Shown here piece by piece: positions 23,478 to 34,456 of a stretch of 64,000 nt of DNA; the stretch's first letter is position 1, and each line of letters starts with the position of its first letter. The position numbers were made by a program, and so were the translations under genes. The notes beneath the pieces were generated by a model. It searched no databases and had not been told where the DNA came from. It worked only from the letters and a program-made list of their open reading frames with translations. Source of the DNA: Actinomucor elegans (Eukaryota > Mucoromycota > Mucoromycetes > Mucorales > Mucoraceae); assembly GCA_026027325.1 (NCBI GenBank), contig JAMSLZ010000003.1:248001-312000 (forward strand). Reading direction: 5' to 3'.

Positions 23478-24064
23478 TCCATGATTTGTTCGACCGCATA
23501 AAGGCTTTGCCAACAGAAGACACGGTTCACCTCCGCATTTTTAAAGCAATCCAATCAAAATAAAGCAATTCTCTCTCATTTTCGGATCTACGTTTTGTCG
23601 CGTTGATGAATCACGATGCGTCCATCTAACATTGGTGATCACCATCGTTCTTCATGTGCTTATATTATAATCCTTGATAGATAGATAAACGTATCATTTG
23701 ATTATTCTAAGATGTGTATCGAATATATGATAGCAAATATTTGACATGTAGTAGGCTGCATTATCATTCCTATCTAAAGTGTTATCTGTTTGATTTGATA
23801 ATGAAGGGATTGCCCAAGTGACTACGTTGATAGTCTAGGTTTCAACATTATATATCGGAAGTCATCGCCTTTCAACTTGGCTTTCCTCAACCCGAGGTTA
23901 CTATATATGGGAGATAAATTTCAAGTTGGGCCAATCGTATCCCTTCCAGGGAAACCTACGGAATTGGGCGGCTAACAGTTTTGACAGCCAGAAATGTATA
24001 AATACCAGCAACTATTTTAACAAAAAAAAATTATACATTACATTTCATCATATCATATCATACC
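23478..24064. promoter_or_regulatory. Upstream region of the 84-residue gene, with TATA box
   Basis: A clear TATAAATA lies at 23997-24004, 61 bases before the ATG at 24065. Upstream are short inverted-looking stretches and GAA-rich pieces (GGGAAACC, GGAATTGG) but no motif I can name. A strong TATA box suggests an inducible or highly expressed gene; that is inference. Confidence 0.55.
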
Positions 24065-24319
24065 ATGGGCATTTCTATTCATTTCTCCAAGTTCCTCAAA
24101 AGCTTTTCCACTCACAAGGACGAAGATGCTTCCAATACTAGTAGATCAAGATCCGTCTACAGTTGCAATTCTGCCAACACATCATTTGTTACTACAGGTT
24201 ATTCTCGCGATCCTATGCGCTGCGGTAATCATCCTGACGTTGTTGGATATTATTATGATCCAATGGGCTCTAAATACAGTCATAATCATGGTGTTGATGC
24301 TACCAACACAGGTGCCTAA
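24065..24319 (+). CDS. Small soluble protein, 84 residues, unknown
   Basis: The single-exon frame starts MGISIHFSKFLKSFSTHKDED and ends DATNTGA. The N-terminal 15 residues could form an amphipathic helix (hydrophobic and Lys/His on opposite sides). The rest is Ser, Asn, Gly and Tyr rich, with RDPMRCGNHPDVVGYYYDP. It has a clean TATA box upstream and an AT-rich 3' region, which supports a real gene. Composition resembles small stress- or development-induced fungal proteins, but I do not recognise a family. A hydrophobic frame overlapping it in another phase starts later and is less likely. Confidence 0.55.
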   Translation: MGISIHFSKFLKSFSTHKDEDASNTSRSRSVYSCNSANTSFVTTGYSRDPMRCGNHPDVVGYYYDPMGSKYSHNHGVDATNTGA

Positions 24320-26321
24320 GTTCCTATGCATAATCATACCTTAACATTTGCCCGGTCTAAACGCTTTGCCGAGAAACGGAACATTGTACTACTGCATCTC
24401 ATACCTTTTTTTACTCATTTAACATTTGCATCATTATTCATATTTACTTATTACTTAATATAATTATCAATATCTCATTAATAAACCATATTTTATCTTG
24501 GTCATTATTTTCTTTATTTGTTATACGTTTTTTTTGTTGCTGTTGTTGTTATTACTACATTGATCTATTATACGTTGTACAATAATAGCAGTTTTTGGGC
24601 CATTTTTTATGCGAAGCCTCCATTTAATAGCTGTAGAAGTTAGAACTTGTTGATTTAGAATCGGATCGAGGTTTTAACTATTATAGACTCTCACTGTAAA
24701 ATAGTATGCTATCAAATGCAATATCTGGTCGAAGTTGGTAGAGATTTATCGATCATTAAGTATTGCTATGTATATGAAATAGCTGTAATTTACGGTTATG
24801 GCCATTAGCAAAAGGATATATCAATTGTACTTCATGTCTAATAAATGATATAATAGATGCAGTAATTTATTCTAAACAAAATATATCACTCGATTGTGAT
24901 ATCTGATAGCGATCAGTCGAGAGATCTACTAATGATGACGAATGGTTATGTGTAGTACTAGGAACTTGATGTATAGCAAAACATTGTGGTATGCTCTTTG
25001 CAATTTAGCTGAATAAATGATGTATTAAATGCAGTAGTTGGTTCTGAATACAAATTATTAATCAGTTGCGACATTGGACTGAGATGATCCAAGGTCACTT
25101 ATGCCAAGCAATATTATAATGCACTTCCCTTGCTAATGTTTTAGACTCCGGTTTTCTTTGAAAATTTGATACTCAAAAAGTGAAAATTCATATCAGAAAA
25201 AGAAACTATAGAATAATGCATGCCAAATATAATTCCAAATTGTAGGTCTATAAACATTTGGTGTATAATTTTTTTGAATGGTATACGTTTTGTAAATGAA
25301 TTACAAAATTGTTTCAAGAAAAAAAAATGATACAAATCGGAGTTTAGTAGCATCTTGATGTATTCATATTGAAAAAAAATTGGAGGGTCATTCATCAAAA
25401 AACAAGAATTTGATGCATATATATTCCAAACATCAGAGTTCTATTTTTATTGATTGCTGAAATAGATTGGGTTTGTGTTTTCAAGAGCATTTGCCTAGGG
25501 TTGATGGCAAGGGAGTCGTCGTCGTCCATGTTCAAACAAGCTCCGCTATATGTTTCTTAGCAGCATTTATTTGTGCCTGTCGCCAACTTATATTTATGCA
25601 TAGCCATCAACGTTTGCTAAGTAGAAATAATAGGCTTTGTTCTATACATTACCCGAGAATAATGCAAATGCCTTGTCTAGTTGGTGATCCATACATTATT
25701 TTGCAAGTTCTTTCTTGTATTCTAAGATGTCATTATTCGATAATTAGGTACTCATTTAGACATAGTTTAGATCGTTTTATTTTATTTTATTATCTAGGTA
25801 ATAGCGTCGATAAATGTGCAGCAAGGAGAAAACTCATATAAAAGAAAAACCTGTGGCATTCTCTTGATTCACCTTGCCAATCATGCGCGCTAATTAATAC
25901 CGGATTTTGTATGATATACAAGCTTTGATAATCCACTCTACTCAGCATCGAATTGTTTTTGATTATTCTCAATTTGGCGCCAATTGAGCAGGTTATACAT
26001 TTAGAAATCCAGTACGCACTGAATCTACTAATAGAATAGATCAATGTGGTACTGTATCACATTAGTCCTCATGTTTCTTTCTTTTTTTGAAAAAAGCGTG
26101 ATGTGGCTTTCTCTATGCTGTATTACACTCAAATAGCTATCATGGCAATTCTCTCTTTTTTTTAATAATACAAGCAAAAAGACGAAAAATGTATAATAAT
26201 AATAAGTAGTAGTAGTAGTATATAGGATTACAATGACGTTTAAATAGGAGGATGAAGGAGGGAATGAAAACAAGATAAATAAGTTAGTATGAAATCGACT
26301 GTTGTATTAGGAGTCTTGCTT
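24320..26321. repeat. Intergenic region with about 2-3 tandem degenerate repeat units (period about 177 bases)
   Basis: Between 24719 and about 25100, related blocks recur about every 177 bases. Each has AATAAATGAT...ATGCAGTA, then a T/A-rich part, then a core such as GATATCTGATAG followed by GTCGAGAGATCTA. Core starts are near 24719, 24898 and 25073. Further copies are dispersed elsewhere in the window. The rest of this spacer has no supported gene. Confidence 0.55.
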
Positions 26322-27298
26322 TTAAAGAGCAAGGTAACCAATGGCAGCAGCAGAGACAAAACCAAGAGCAGGCTTGATAATAGCTCCAGCGCTATCAGCC
26401 TTGGAAGCAATTTGAGCAACGGGGGGAACAACAGAAGAAGCAGCATCAGCGGCAGCAGCAGGCTTGGCAGCAGGCTCGGCAGCAGGAGTAGGAACAGTAT
26501 TGGAAGAATCAGTGTTACCGGAAACAGCGATGGGAGAGGAGGCAGGAGAGACAGCAGCAGGTACGGGAGAAGAACTAGCAGAAACAGAAGGGACTGCACT
26601 AGATGAACTGTTGCCAGCAGCAGCATCGCCACCACTCAAAAGCTTACCAACACCCCAAGGAATCTTATCACCATTGGGTTGAGTAGACTCGGGCTCAGCA
26701 ACAAGTTTGCCATCAGGACCACTGATACCGAAACGCGTAGTCCAAGAAGCAACACCATCAGAACCTATAATTATGGTTAGACTATGATATGCTCAATAGG
26801 AGGTGATCTTACCTGTAAACATGAAGAAATAGACTGCAGCGTAAGGTGACACTTTAGGAGCAACGAAATTGTACTTCAAAAGAGTAGGCTTGACATTCTA
26901 ATCATTATGATATGCATTAGTTTCTTCTTGTCACTTTTCTTTATATTAAGATATTACTTTAGCGACATTGGCCAAGAAAACCTGTTGATCATTGGAGCCT
27001 GTCATGAAGTCTATTGAATAGAGTGAATATCATGGTAGTTTTCAAATGATATTTGCAAGTATTTACCAATGGTGTAAGTAACATCAGGGTTCTTTCCATC
27101 GAAAACTATTCATTCATTGGTTAGTAAAGAATTGGCGCGCTGATATGCCAACTACATACTCCAGGTAATATCAAATGCTTGTCCTTCGGGTTGAATGGCG
27201 CCAGGCTGGGGATAAGAAGGAGAAACAGCAGCTTCAACGTTAACAAAGGCTGCAACAAGTGCAACTGAAGTAGCGAGGAATGTCTTGATTGAAACCAT
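26322..27298 (-). CDS. Kre9/KNH-type Ser/Ala-rich cell surface protein, probably GPI-anchored
   Basis: Five exons, complement(26322..26764, 26813..26897, 26958..27010, 27067..27105, 27160..27298), encode 252 residues. The signal peptide is clear (VSIKTFLATSVALVAAFVNVEA). The mature part starts SYPQPGAIQPEGQAFDITW, the hallmark of the Kre9/KNH-like Ser-Thr-rich surface domain. It continues through VTYTIDFMTGSNDQQVFLA and YAAVYFFMFTGSDGVASWT, giving an Ig-like fold of about 110 residues. A long Ser/Ala/Pro linker follows, probably O-glycosylated. The protein ends in a hydrophobic segment (ALGFVSAAAIGYLAL), fitting GPI attachment at a small residue before it. Relatives act at the cell wall. The exon structure is dense, with one 39-base exon. 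Confidence 0.87.
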
Positions 27299-28389
27299 AT
27301 TGGATTGATATAAAGGAATGAAATGAAAGAAAGAAAAAGCTTAGAACAAGATTTTTTTTTTAGAAAAAAGAAGCTGATTAAATACTAGTTGACACACGCA
27401 CACGTAAATTCCACTAATCAGGCAATATACTTGTGCCTGTTCGCTGTATTTGCAAATGAAAAACCTTTTTATAGTCGCATAAGTTTTTGGCTTGATTTTA
27501 ATATAGCGGGGATTTCGGCTATCCAACCTTTTGATCGTTTGTTTTCCTTGACTGTCTAATTTCTGATCAATGGTGCGTTTCTACTGATAGCTAACAGATC
27601 CAATAGACCAGATAAAGAAAAAGTCATTCTATTTCAATAAATATACTGAAGTATAACTAGTATGTGTTTAGTTAGTGAACACGGGTACTCACCCGTGGAA
27701 TAAGCCTACTAGAGAGCTCAATTATAAAACAAACATTCAGCCATGATCAGCAACAAGTGTAGTTAGTAAGCGTCACTATTTGGCATGTATAGAAGCGCGT
27801 ATTCATTCCATGCTTGCTATACAGAGGATTTATTCAAAAACTTACTGCTTACTAGTGTAACCTTTGGCTTTTTTTGTCGTGTTACTCACTTATTTTTATA
27901 CATTCAAGAGTATATATTTGTAAGAACATCGCTATGATATAATGAAAAAAAATTGCTCTGATTACTTACCACGTATCTACCATTGTATCTTGTCAGTTTA
28001 TCAATGGAGCGAGAAATGACAGGAGGATTGTCATTCCCTACAAGTGACTAACACGCGAACTGTTAAACCACGGCTGCGTGGAACTGCGCCGAGTCTTGCA
28101 AAACGGGGGCTGAGTTATCCAGTACAAATTGCTTTTTAGACTCTGGCTTGTATTTTTAGGTCGCTACAGCTTCGCAGCATCTTGGAATTGGTTTGAAGGC
28201 TGTGTTACATCCCAATTTCATTGTCTCGATTGGTGCTACAATGACTGGTATCTAAGATAAATTGGCAGCTTATTAGTAGACTGTACTAAAAGAAAGAAAA
28301 GCAGGGAACTTTATTGAGCAAAATATCTAAGCTATCCGTTTGAATATCTTGGTGTGAGCAGAAACTAGATCGATATGGCATAATTGACG

Positions 28390-28900
28390 CTTTTAAGGCA
28401 TTTTTGCTTCTCATGATTCTATACGCATTAAACTATTATAGGAGTATTATGACATTCATAGATATATATCTTCATGAAAATCCTGTATTTAGACAATATG
28501 TCGATCGAATACGGTTCATTTATACACGTGCAAGATCGCAAGTTGATAAAACTTGGCAATGCACCATCTATCCAAGTAAGCTATACAGCGAATTAATAAT
28601 AGACAGTAGTTAGAGTTTCTAATGCTGTTTCGCTTGAATAGCCATGCCGATTACGCGAGCAAGTGCTCCGATATATTCATAACAAATATACTGGGACAAG
28701 ACTTGGTTATAAATGTACCTCTTCTGGGAGTTTACATTTAGATTTCGCCGCCAAGGCGCTCATCTTGAAAGGCAACTTTTCTACCATATCCACGCGGTTA
28801 TTTCCGCTAAATGAATCTTACCATTATTGACAAACCGCGCTTTGATCTATCCGTCATTTGAAACCAAAAGACCAGTCAGTACCTAAAAAAAGACCCTTCA
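28390..28900 (+). pseudogene. Coding-like fragments, unidentified
   Basis: One frame (28404-28613) contains YLHENPVFRQYVDRIRFIY and DKTWQCTIYPS, followed by a plausible GTAAGC donor. Downstream, another frame reads YTGTRLGYKCTSSGSLHLDF and AAKALILKGNFSTIS until about 28815. The composition looks coding but stops and frame changes are frequent. I do not recognise the source; an old gene or transposon relic is likely. Confidence 0.25.
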
Positions 28901-29537
28901 GTTAACGGTATTTGGCTGGAAGCGCACGCAATCTCATTTTGAAACCGATGTTGAAGTGGTACAATTGGATAAACCTGCAGGTTGTAAATTGTTTTCTCGC
29001 CTCACATGCGTACATAAACAGGTATCTTGTCTAAAAAAAAGTTTATCCCGCCTACCGTTAATAACGAGTAAACTGACTTGAATAGTTGGCACGCGCAAGG
29101 TGGGCCTACTTTTTAGGCAATCATCAAAAAGATCCGTGCGTTGAAAACCAAGACTAGTTATTGGATTTAGCTATGATCTTCATCATAGTATCAAGTAGTC
29201 CCGTTATTGATTTCCGTTTTGGATAGATAGCTTGCCACAGATATTTTTTTTTATCCTGCTGGTGTTATACAATAGTTAAGCAAAGAAGTTTGTTCAGCTC
29301 TCGAATTAAAGACTTCGTCGAGGAACAATATTAACGCGTTACAGAATATTTTTTTTCAGCGCCACGCTAAAATGTAATTGCGTGGAAAGATCATGCCATG
29401 TTTTCTTTTAAAACTATGGCGCTTTCTTTGCTTTGCTTTACTGTAAACAGCATATGTTTTGCTTAAAATAAATAAATAAAGATAATTTAAACCGTAAGAA
29501 ACTCTGTCATATTAGAGAATTTATTTTTAAAATGATT

Positions 29538-29810
29538 TTAATATTGTAAAAAAAAAAACAGTAGCATAAAGAATATGCCATCATCAAAGACATCGTTTTG
29601 GTTTTTATTGGATGGGGAGGGCACTAAGTTTACTAAAGCCGTCCAGGAAAATTTAACATCGCGACATTTGTCGACTGATTCAGTTTTAGCATCACATTTG
29701 ATGGCTATTACATATTCAGAATGGAACATTAAGCCTATAAGGATTATTGTTTGACTAAACTTCAATAAATACACTCTGTTTTGGCAATTGACTGTATAAA
29801 GGACATGCAT
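29538..29810 (-). pseudogene. Fragment of an unknown repeated small ORF (copy 2)
   Basis: A 90-codon minus-strand frame contains LIGLMFHSEYVIAIKCD and ESVDKCRDVK. It resembles the 18.2 kb fragment in both protein and DNA. The copy has a hydrophobic stretch before the cysteine motif and a low-complexity hydrophobic end. It may be a short gene in its own right, but start and end are not convincing. Confidence 0.4.
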
Positions 29811-30434
29811 TTTGATTAGCTTAGTTGTAATGATCTATAGATCTCTCAACCAATCCCGATTAAATGTTACAATTAGTTAGTAGTTTGTGCTCAAAATAGG
29901 TTGATGTATCTATCCAAACTTATTTTTATGGTATTATAATTAAACATACAGTATACATTCATGTCTAGCACTCAGCTACATGTATTTATATGAAACTGAG
30001 TGTTTGGGACTTCTAAAGTCATAATGAAGAGACAGTAAGGATAGAATGATACAGAACGTGGGATTGTATTATATTGTACAGGTTAAAAAAGAACGACCGA
30101 GCATTCTCTATTACATAAATTGAGATACATTAAATACTACATGACTGGATGTCAGAATAGCTCTGCTGGTATCTTGCCGTGCTGTAGGTACACTCAAACT
30201 ATCGCATAAATAGAATTATATGTAGATTGTACCATGAGAGCCGTCTGGAACAGTGCCTGCTCATCTATAATCTCCTCATTGATTTTAGTCAAATGTTGCG
30301 TTTGATCAGTAACGCACCCCCAGAATAGCTTGTTGTAAAGTCTCAGGTATACTTTATCGCTTTCTTTATCTCATTCGCACTTGTTAATTTATGACTTTCA
30401 GTAACATTTTTCTTTCTTTCAACAATCACTAGGA

Positions 30435-30874
30435 TTATAGAAATGTTTCTAACAATATATCATAAACATCAAGGATAAAACAGTATGTTATACTAGGACA
30501 TACCGGATTATCCACGTATTTTTCCAGTATCCCAGTATTTGAAAAGAATGTCAAGAAAGTGACCGAAAAAACATACTCAATGCTGCCTCTTGACAACAAA
30601 ATAGAATTGAGGATCCCTTCATCAGCGAATTCAATTAGAAAGTAATAAGCGTAGACAGTATATGGAGCACTAAAAAGATCATAAAGCGCAAGCAATACAC
30701 AAAATACAAGAACTTCAAGAAGCCAGTGTGTAACATCAAGCCTATGAAAAATGGTATCCAAACGATACACCTCAAGAAATACCAAGTATCAATTCTTAAA
30801 ATAACATTTGATTGGATGTCAAACAGCAAATATGTTGGTCTCAAATGGTATATATGTACGCTGGTGGGAGTCAA
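30435..30874 (-). pseudogene. Overlapping hydrophobic frames, possible decayed membrane protein
   Basis: Two minus-strand frames overlap between 30635 and 30785. One reads HLRPTYLLFDIQSNVILRID and WIPFFIGLMLHTGFLKFLYF; the other reads HWLLEVLVFCVLLALYDLF and later SVTFLTFFSNTGILEKY. Both are rich in membrane-helix residues. Together they could be one membrane protein split by a frameshift, or AT-rich chance. I do not recognise a family. Confidence 0.2.
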
Positions 30875-31438
30875 GACACCTCATCATTCTACATTTAGAA
30901 GTTTGAAATATCGTGTTACACGATTAAGTTTACGCGATCGAAACGCGGGGTGTTTCGGTTTCATATTTGCACTCTCAAGGGACTTAAGTTATAATAAAAT
31001 ATATTTAAAATAGCCATACTAAGAATGAGTATTGTTGAAGTGCAAGGAAGATATAAAGACGATAAACAGCATAAAAAAGAGGCAAGTATATTGTTGTGTT
31101 CGTCAGCAGTTACATTCAAAGAGATTGCCTTTCTTTTGGGCTACCTTAACAGACCATCCTATATGTTTATTTTCTGGCATTAGACCAAACAACGGTACTT
31201 AAACGGGTACATCCACTTTATGCTACTTTTTTGGGCGGCATCAAGGTATTTTAGCGACATAGTCTATAATCGACCCCTTCCAGGAAGGGGATAAAAGCCT
31301 GTGCTCATGTTAGAAATTTGCTCAGAAGATTCGAGACGAGTTGTTTTCGAAGAGTATAATTGCAAACAGGAATAATCATGACTTATTCCGATAGTTTTAT
31401 TGATATCTTTTATATAACAAATTTATATGTATATATAT

Positions 31439-31826
31439 TTACTCATCATTAACCAACAGATCGGATAAGGCTCTCAGAATTTTGAAAAATTGAGCCAAGT
31501 TATATCCATCAGTGTCTTGGACAGCTTCATCTAATCGCTTTCCAAATATTTTTCATCAATAACCACTATAATTATGTATCAGAATATCAAGTCTGGTGCC
31601 CTCATTCTCTGTCACTTTCTGGTAATGGTTTCAAGTCCCCCCTTTCCCATTCTCACTGATGGATGATCTTTGCATTAGAACATTTGCCGAGCTTTACCAT
31701 GCTAAGCCTTCCTCTTGAGTGAGTTGCCAAGTACCATATTTCTTGCGTCGATTCTTCCTAGAACCAATATTCAAATAAGTAACGCCTTTACCGAAATGCC
31801 TCTGTTACCTGGAGTACCGAAAAAAG
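31439..31826 (-). pseudogene. Short-chain dehydrogenase/reductase relic
   Basis: Reading leftwards, pieces of a classical SDR appear in the right order but in shifting frames. GTPGNRGI matches the cofactor-binding TGGNRGIG. LNIGSRKNRRKK then matches the GSR segment after the second strand, and QLTQEEG its following helix. RLDILIHN matches LDILINNAG. The end FKILRALSDLLVNDE runs to a TAA at 31439. At least two frame changes and several stops break it, and the YxxxK active site is not visible. It is unlike the intact-looking SDR at 61.4 kb in detail and probably derives from another member of the family. Confidence 0.5.
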
Positions 31827-32569
31827 ACCTTATAGCTATGCCAGCAAGAGTATACCAATGTATTTTCAGGAGCAGAAGCTGCTACCGGCACAGTATGGAC
31901 CGTTCCCTAAGAGCTGTCCATCGATTGAAGCCCTTTTATTAATGATAGCAGCACGCACTAGCAAAGCTTATTTGATTAACTTGATCATATAAATGGTAAA
32001 TCGCTTTTAATTGTAAAATTTGTATTGTCAAAATATACATTTTTATAACGCGGGGAGAGTTATTTGAACTATAGCATTTAATACCTTCTCCAAAACAACT
32101 GTTATAAACTAGCATAAATGTTATCTTCGCCTGACCTTTTTATCATTATATGGCATTGGCCAATTTTTGATGCATTCAGTGATATCACTCCCATTAGGTC
32201 ATAGTTTGTAGACAGATATTTCATATAAAAAAGAAAGACAGGTAAGAAAAAAAAAGAATAGTAGCAAGAGGTAGTAGGTATGGTCTCCTTATCATATAAG
32301 GAGCTTTTATTGACTTAACGTGTAAAAAGGCAAGCATCCAGACTGTTTCATGTTACTTTTACAAACAAATTAGCAGATATTCACAAGTCTTCTCTTGCGC
32401 TGAGCTCCTTTTGGTTGTTCAATAGATAAAGCACATCATTATGAACGCCAACTACTAATCAAATGCAGCCAAATGCAGTCAAATACGGCTTTAAAACAAG
32501 ATTAGCTGAGATTTGTTGCGTTGATGGCCTAGATCTAGATTGATGAAAATTTTCTTAAAAATTTTAGCA

Positions 32570-32571
<2 letters not shown>

Positions 32572-32608
<37 letters not shown>
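32572..32608. repeat. 37-base poly(A) run
   Basis: An uninterrupted run of 37 adenines. It is the longest homopolymer in the window and could mark a retroposed 3' end, though no source gene is visible next to it. Length may be affected by sequencing error. Confidence 0.85.
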
Positions 32609-32614
<6 letters not shown>

Positions 32615-33495
32615 TAAAACTATAAGCACAGATTTTAACACTGTAATATACTAATGCAAACTATAGACAATCAAGTTCTCTATCGAATGATATAGTTTTT
32701 ACTAAATGGTACTATAGAAAAAAACATTGTTCTAGAAAAAAAACATGCCTTATTCTCGGAGATGTCTCAAGCTCAGGTATTTTAACCTATTCATTAAATA
32801 GTATAGCTACTTTCTATATATTTCTAGAATTTAAAGCCATGTCTCTCCTGGTTATCGGTCTAGAGGGTGTTCGTTCTTTTGTAGAAGGCGCCATTAGTAT
32901 AATCTCTACTAGCCAATAAAGTCTATGTATTTTCTAACCTAATTTTTTTTTTTTGACGGATAATCGCCTAAAAATTGATACTCGTGGCTATAAAAATCTT
33001 TATGGACAAATTGATACCGTGTATCATTAAATCAAGTTCATAAGGGCGTATAAATTGGCTTTGAATGATATACAGTCTGTGCAAAAATGAATATGAAAAA
33101 AGTCTGAGTATGTTTACTGCCTGTTAGTCCAAACATCTCGTTTTAAAAGCAAATTCATCAAAAAGAAGACAGCTTTTATCTATACTTATTACGACATGTC
33201 CTGATTAGTTATGGCCACGGATACAAGTTTATAATTCAAAAGATTTCTTTCATGGATGTTCCATGGACTAAGTTTCAAGCTTCGTAAGCCAATAAAATCA
33301 GCATTTCGTTTATAACAGCTACACAGTTCAAATCAACGTTTAGCAAATGAACAATGCACATATGTTATCTGAACAGCATAAAGATGGTCATATTACAAAT
33401 TACAGTGTTGTAAGAATAAAAGTGGTTTATGCTGTGAGCTATTAATGGTACAAGTATTTCAGTAACTTACCACTTATGACAAGCATATGCCCTGT

Positions 33496-33790
33496 TTAAT
33501 GTTTCATCCAAAAGTACCTAATAGCGCAGTAGTTCTTTGTAGGCCACGATCGATCCCCAGGCGGCATCTGGTAACTTAGTCTCGGATTTGCCCCGTTCCC
33601 GGAATAAAGCAATCTTGTTCCGATGCTAGATTCGTCCAATCTGACTGGAACAAGGGTACGAACATGCCCAATAAGCTTCACAAGGAACCCCATACATAGT
33701 CCAAATGATGTAATTATTGTCCATAGGGCTAAAATGAGACATTGAGTTATTGATTGGCTAGCGGTTGATGATGACTGAAAGATGAGGTGC
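33496..33790 (-). other. Unidentified frame in a more GC-rich island
   Basis: The minus-strand frame that runs from 34002 to 33496 has, in its last half, a hydrophobic helix (CLILALWTIITSFGLCMGFL) followed by RTLVPVRLDESSIGTRLLY and NPRLSYQMPPGDRSWPT. The upstream half is low complexity. The DNA here is visibly richer in G and C than the flanks (GGCGGCATCTGG, CCCCGTTCCCGG). It could be a mobile-element end or a gene fragment. I do not recognise it. Confidence 0.3.
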
Positions 33791-34006
33791 TTAGACAGCA
33801 CATGGGGCTGATGAATGATGATAGTACCCAATATTGATGGTTGCTTTTTTTTTATTATTATTACGTTTAAAGATGCTAGTAAAAAAAAGAAAATGGAATA
33901 TGAATGTGTGTATATATGCTGGAGCTTTTTTTTAGAAATTTTTTTGATATTTACAACTAAAAGTGAGAAAAAAAGGGGGTGAATAATGCTAATTGTATAC
34001 AAAAGT

Positions 34007-34456
34007 TTAGGAACGGATGAATGCTTGGTTCAGCTGGTCCATGAATGAGGGAATTGAATTTGTGATTCTACGAGGTTTAGGATGAAAGTAACTTCCAACG
34101 GCAGTAACAGTAGTAGCAATAGTCGAGTCATAAGGATGATTCGCTGAGGAGTAGGAGGATACGGATGAAGACAACGAAGGTGTGAGAGAAGGGATCTTTT
34201 GTGATTGAGCAAAATCGTTGCTATTCAAAGAAGGAGCAGATGATTTTCTGCGCACAAGCGATGGTAATGTACTCGTAGATTGTTTTTGCTGCTGATAATG
34301 ATGTGGAAATCCTTGAAGTTCGGCGTAGTCGTAACCAAGCATAGGATGATGCATCAAAGCGTCTTGACGAAGACAGTCTTCAGAGCAATAGAGGGAATCT
34401 GAATAAGGGCTGATAGCGTTATCGCAGAAGGTACACCAATTAGTATCGCACATCAT
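34007..34456 (-). CDS. Ecl1-family zinc-binding life-span regulator
   Basis: The single exon encodes 149 residues. The N-terminus CTFCDNAISPYSDSLYCSEDC carries the C-x2-C...C-x3-C pattern of the fungal Ecl1/2/3 family, small zinc proteins that extend chronological life span and act downstream of nutrient signalling (TORC1, sulfur and zinc limitation) in fission yeast. The rest is a low-complexity Ser-rich tail with LPSLVRRKSSAPSLNSN, a likely kinase substrate region, and a possible helix near the end (SIPSFMDQLNQAFIRS). It is longer than the yeast proteins because of this tail. Two adjacent ATGs are present; the first (34454-34456) is used here. It sits alone in a gene-poor region. Confidence 0.82.
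   Translation of the reverse strand: MMCDTNWCTFCDNAISPYSDSLYCSEDCLRQDALMHHPMLGYDYAELQGFPHHYQQQKQSTSTLPSLVRRKSSAPSLNSNDFAQSQKIPSLTPSLSSSVSSYSSANHPYDSTIATTVTAVGSYFHPKPRRITNSIPSFMDQLNQAFIRS

Larger units (their letters stand above)
27299..34006. other. Gene desert with fossils and repeats (6.7 kb)
   Basis: No intact gene is supported. It holds unidentified coding-like frames around 28.4-29.0 kb, copy 2 of the repeated small ORF (29.6 kb), overlapping hydrophobic frames at 30.4-30.9 kb, a short-chain dehydrogenase relic (31.4-31.8 kb), a 37-base poly(A) run and an unidentified frame at 33.5-34.0 kb. Reverse-oriented dispersed-repeat cores occur near 29825-29865. Confidence 0.55.

Noticed and set aside
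24126..24344. Hydrophobic frame overlapping the 84-residue gene
   Set aside because: It starts further from the TATA box, and its hydrophobicity is a by-product of the Asn/Ser/Tyr codons of the other frame.
26240..26682. Several long open frames opposite or out of phase with the Kre9-like gene
   Set aside because: They are shadows of the Ser/Ala-rich repeat region; composition is artificial (poly-Leu, Gly/Ser/Arg).
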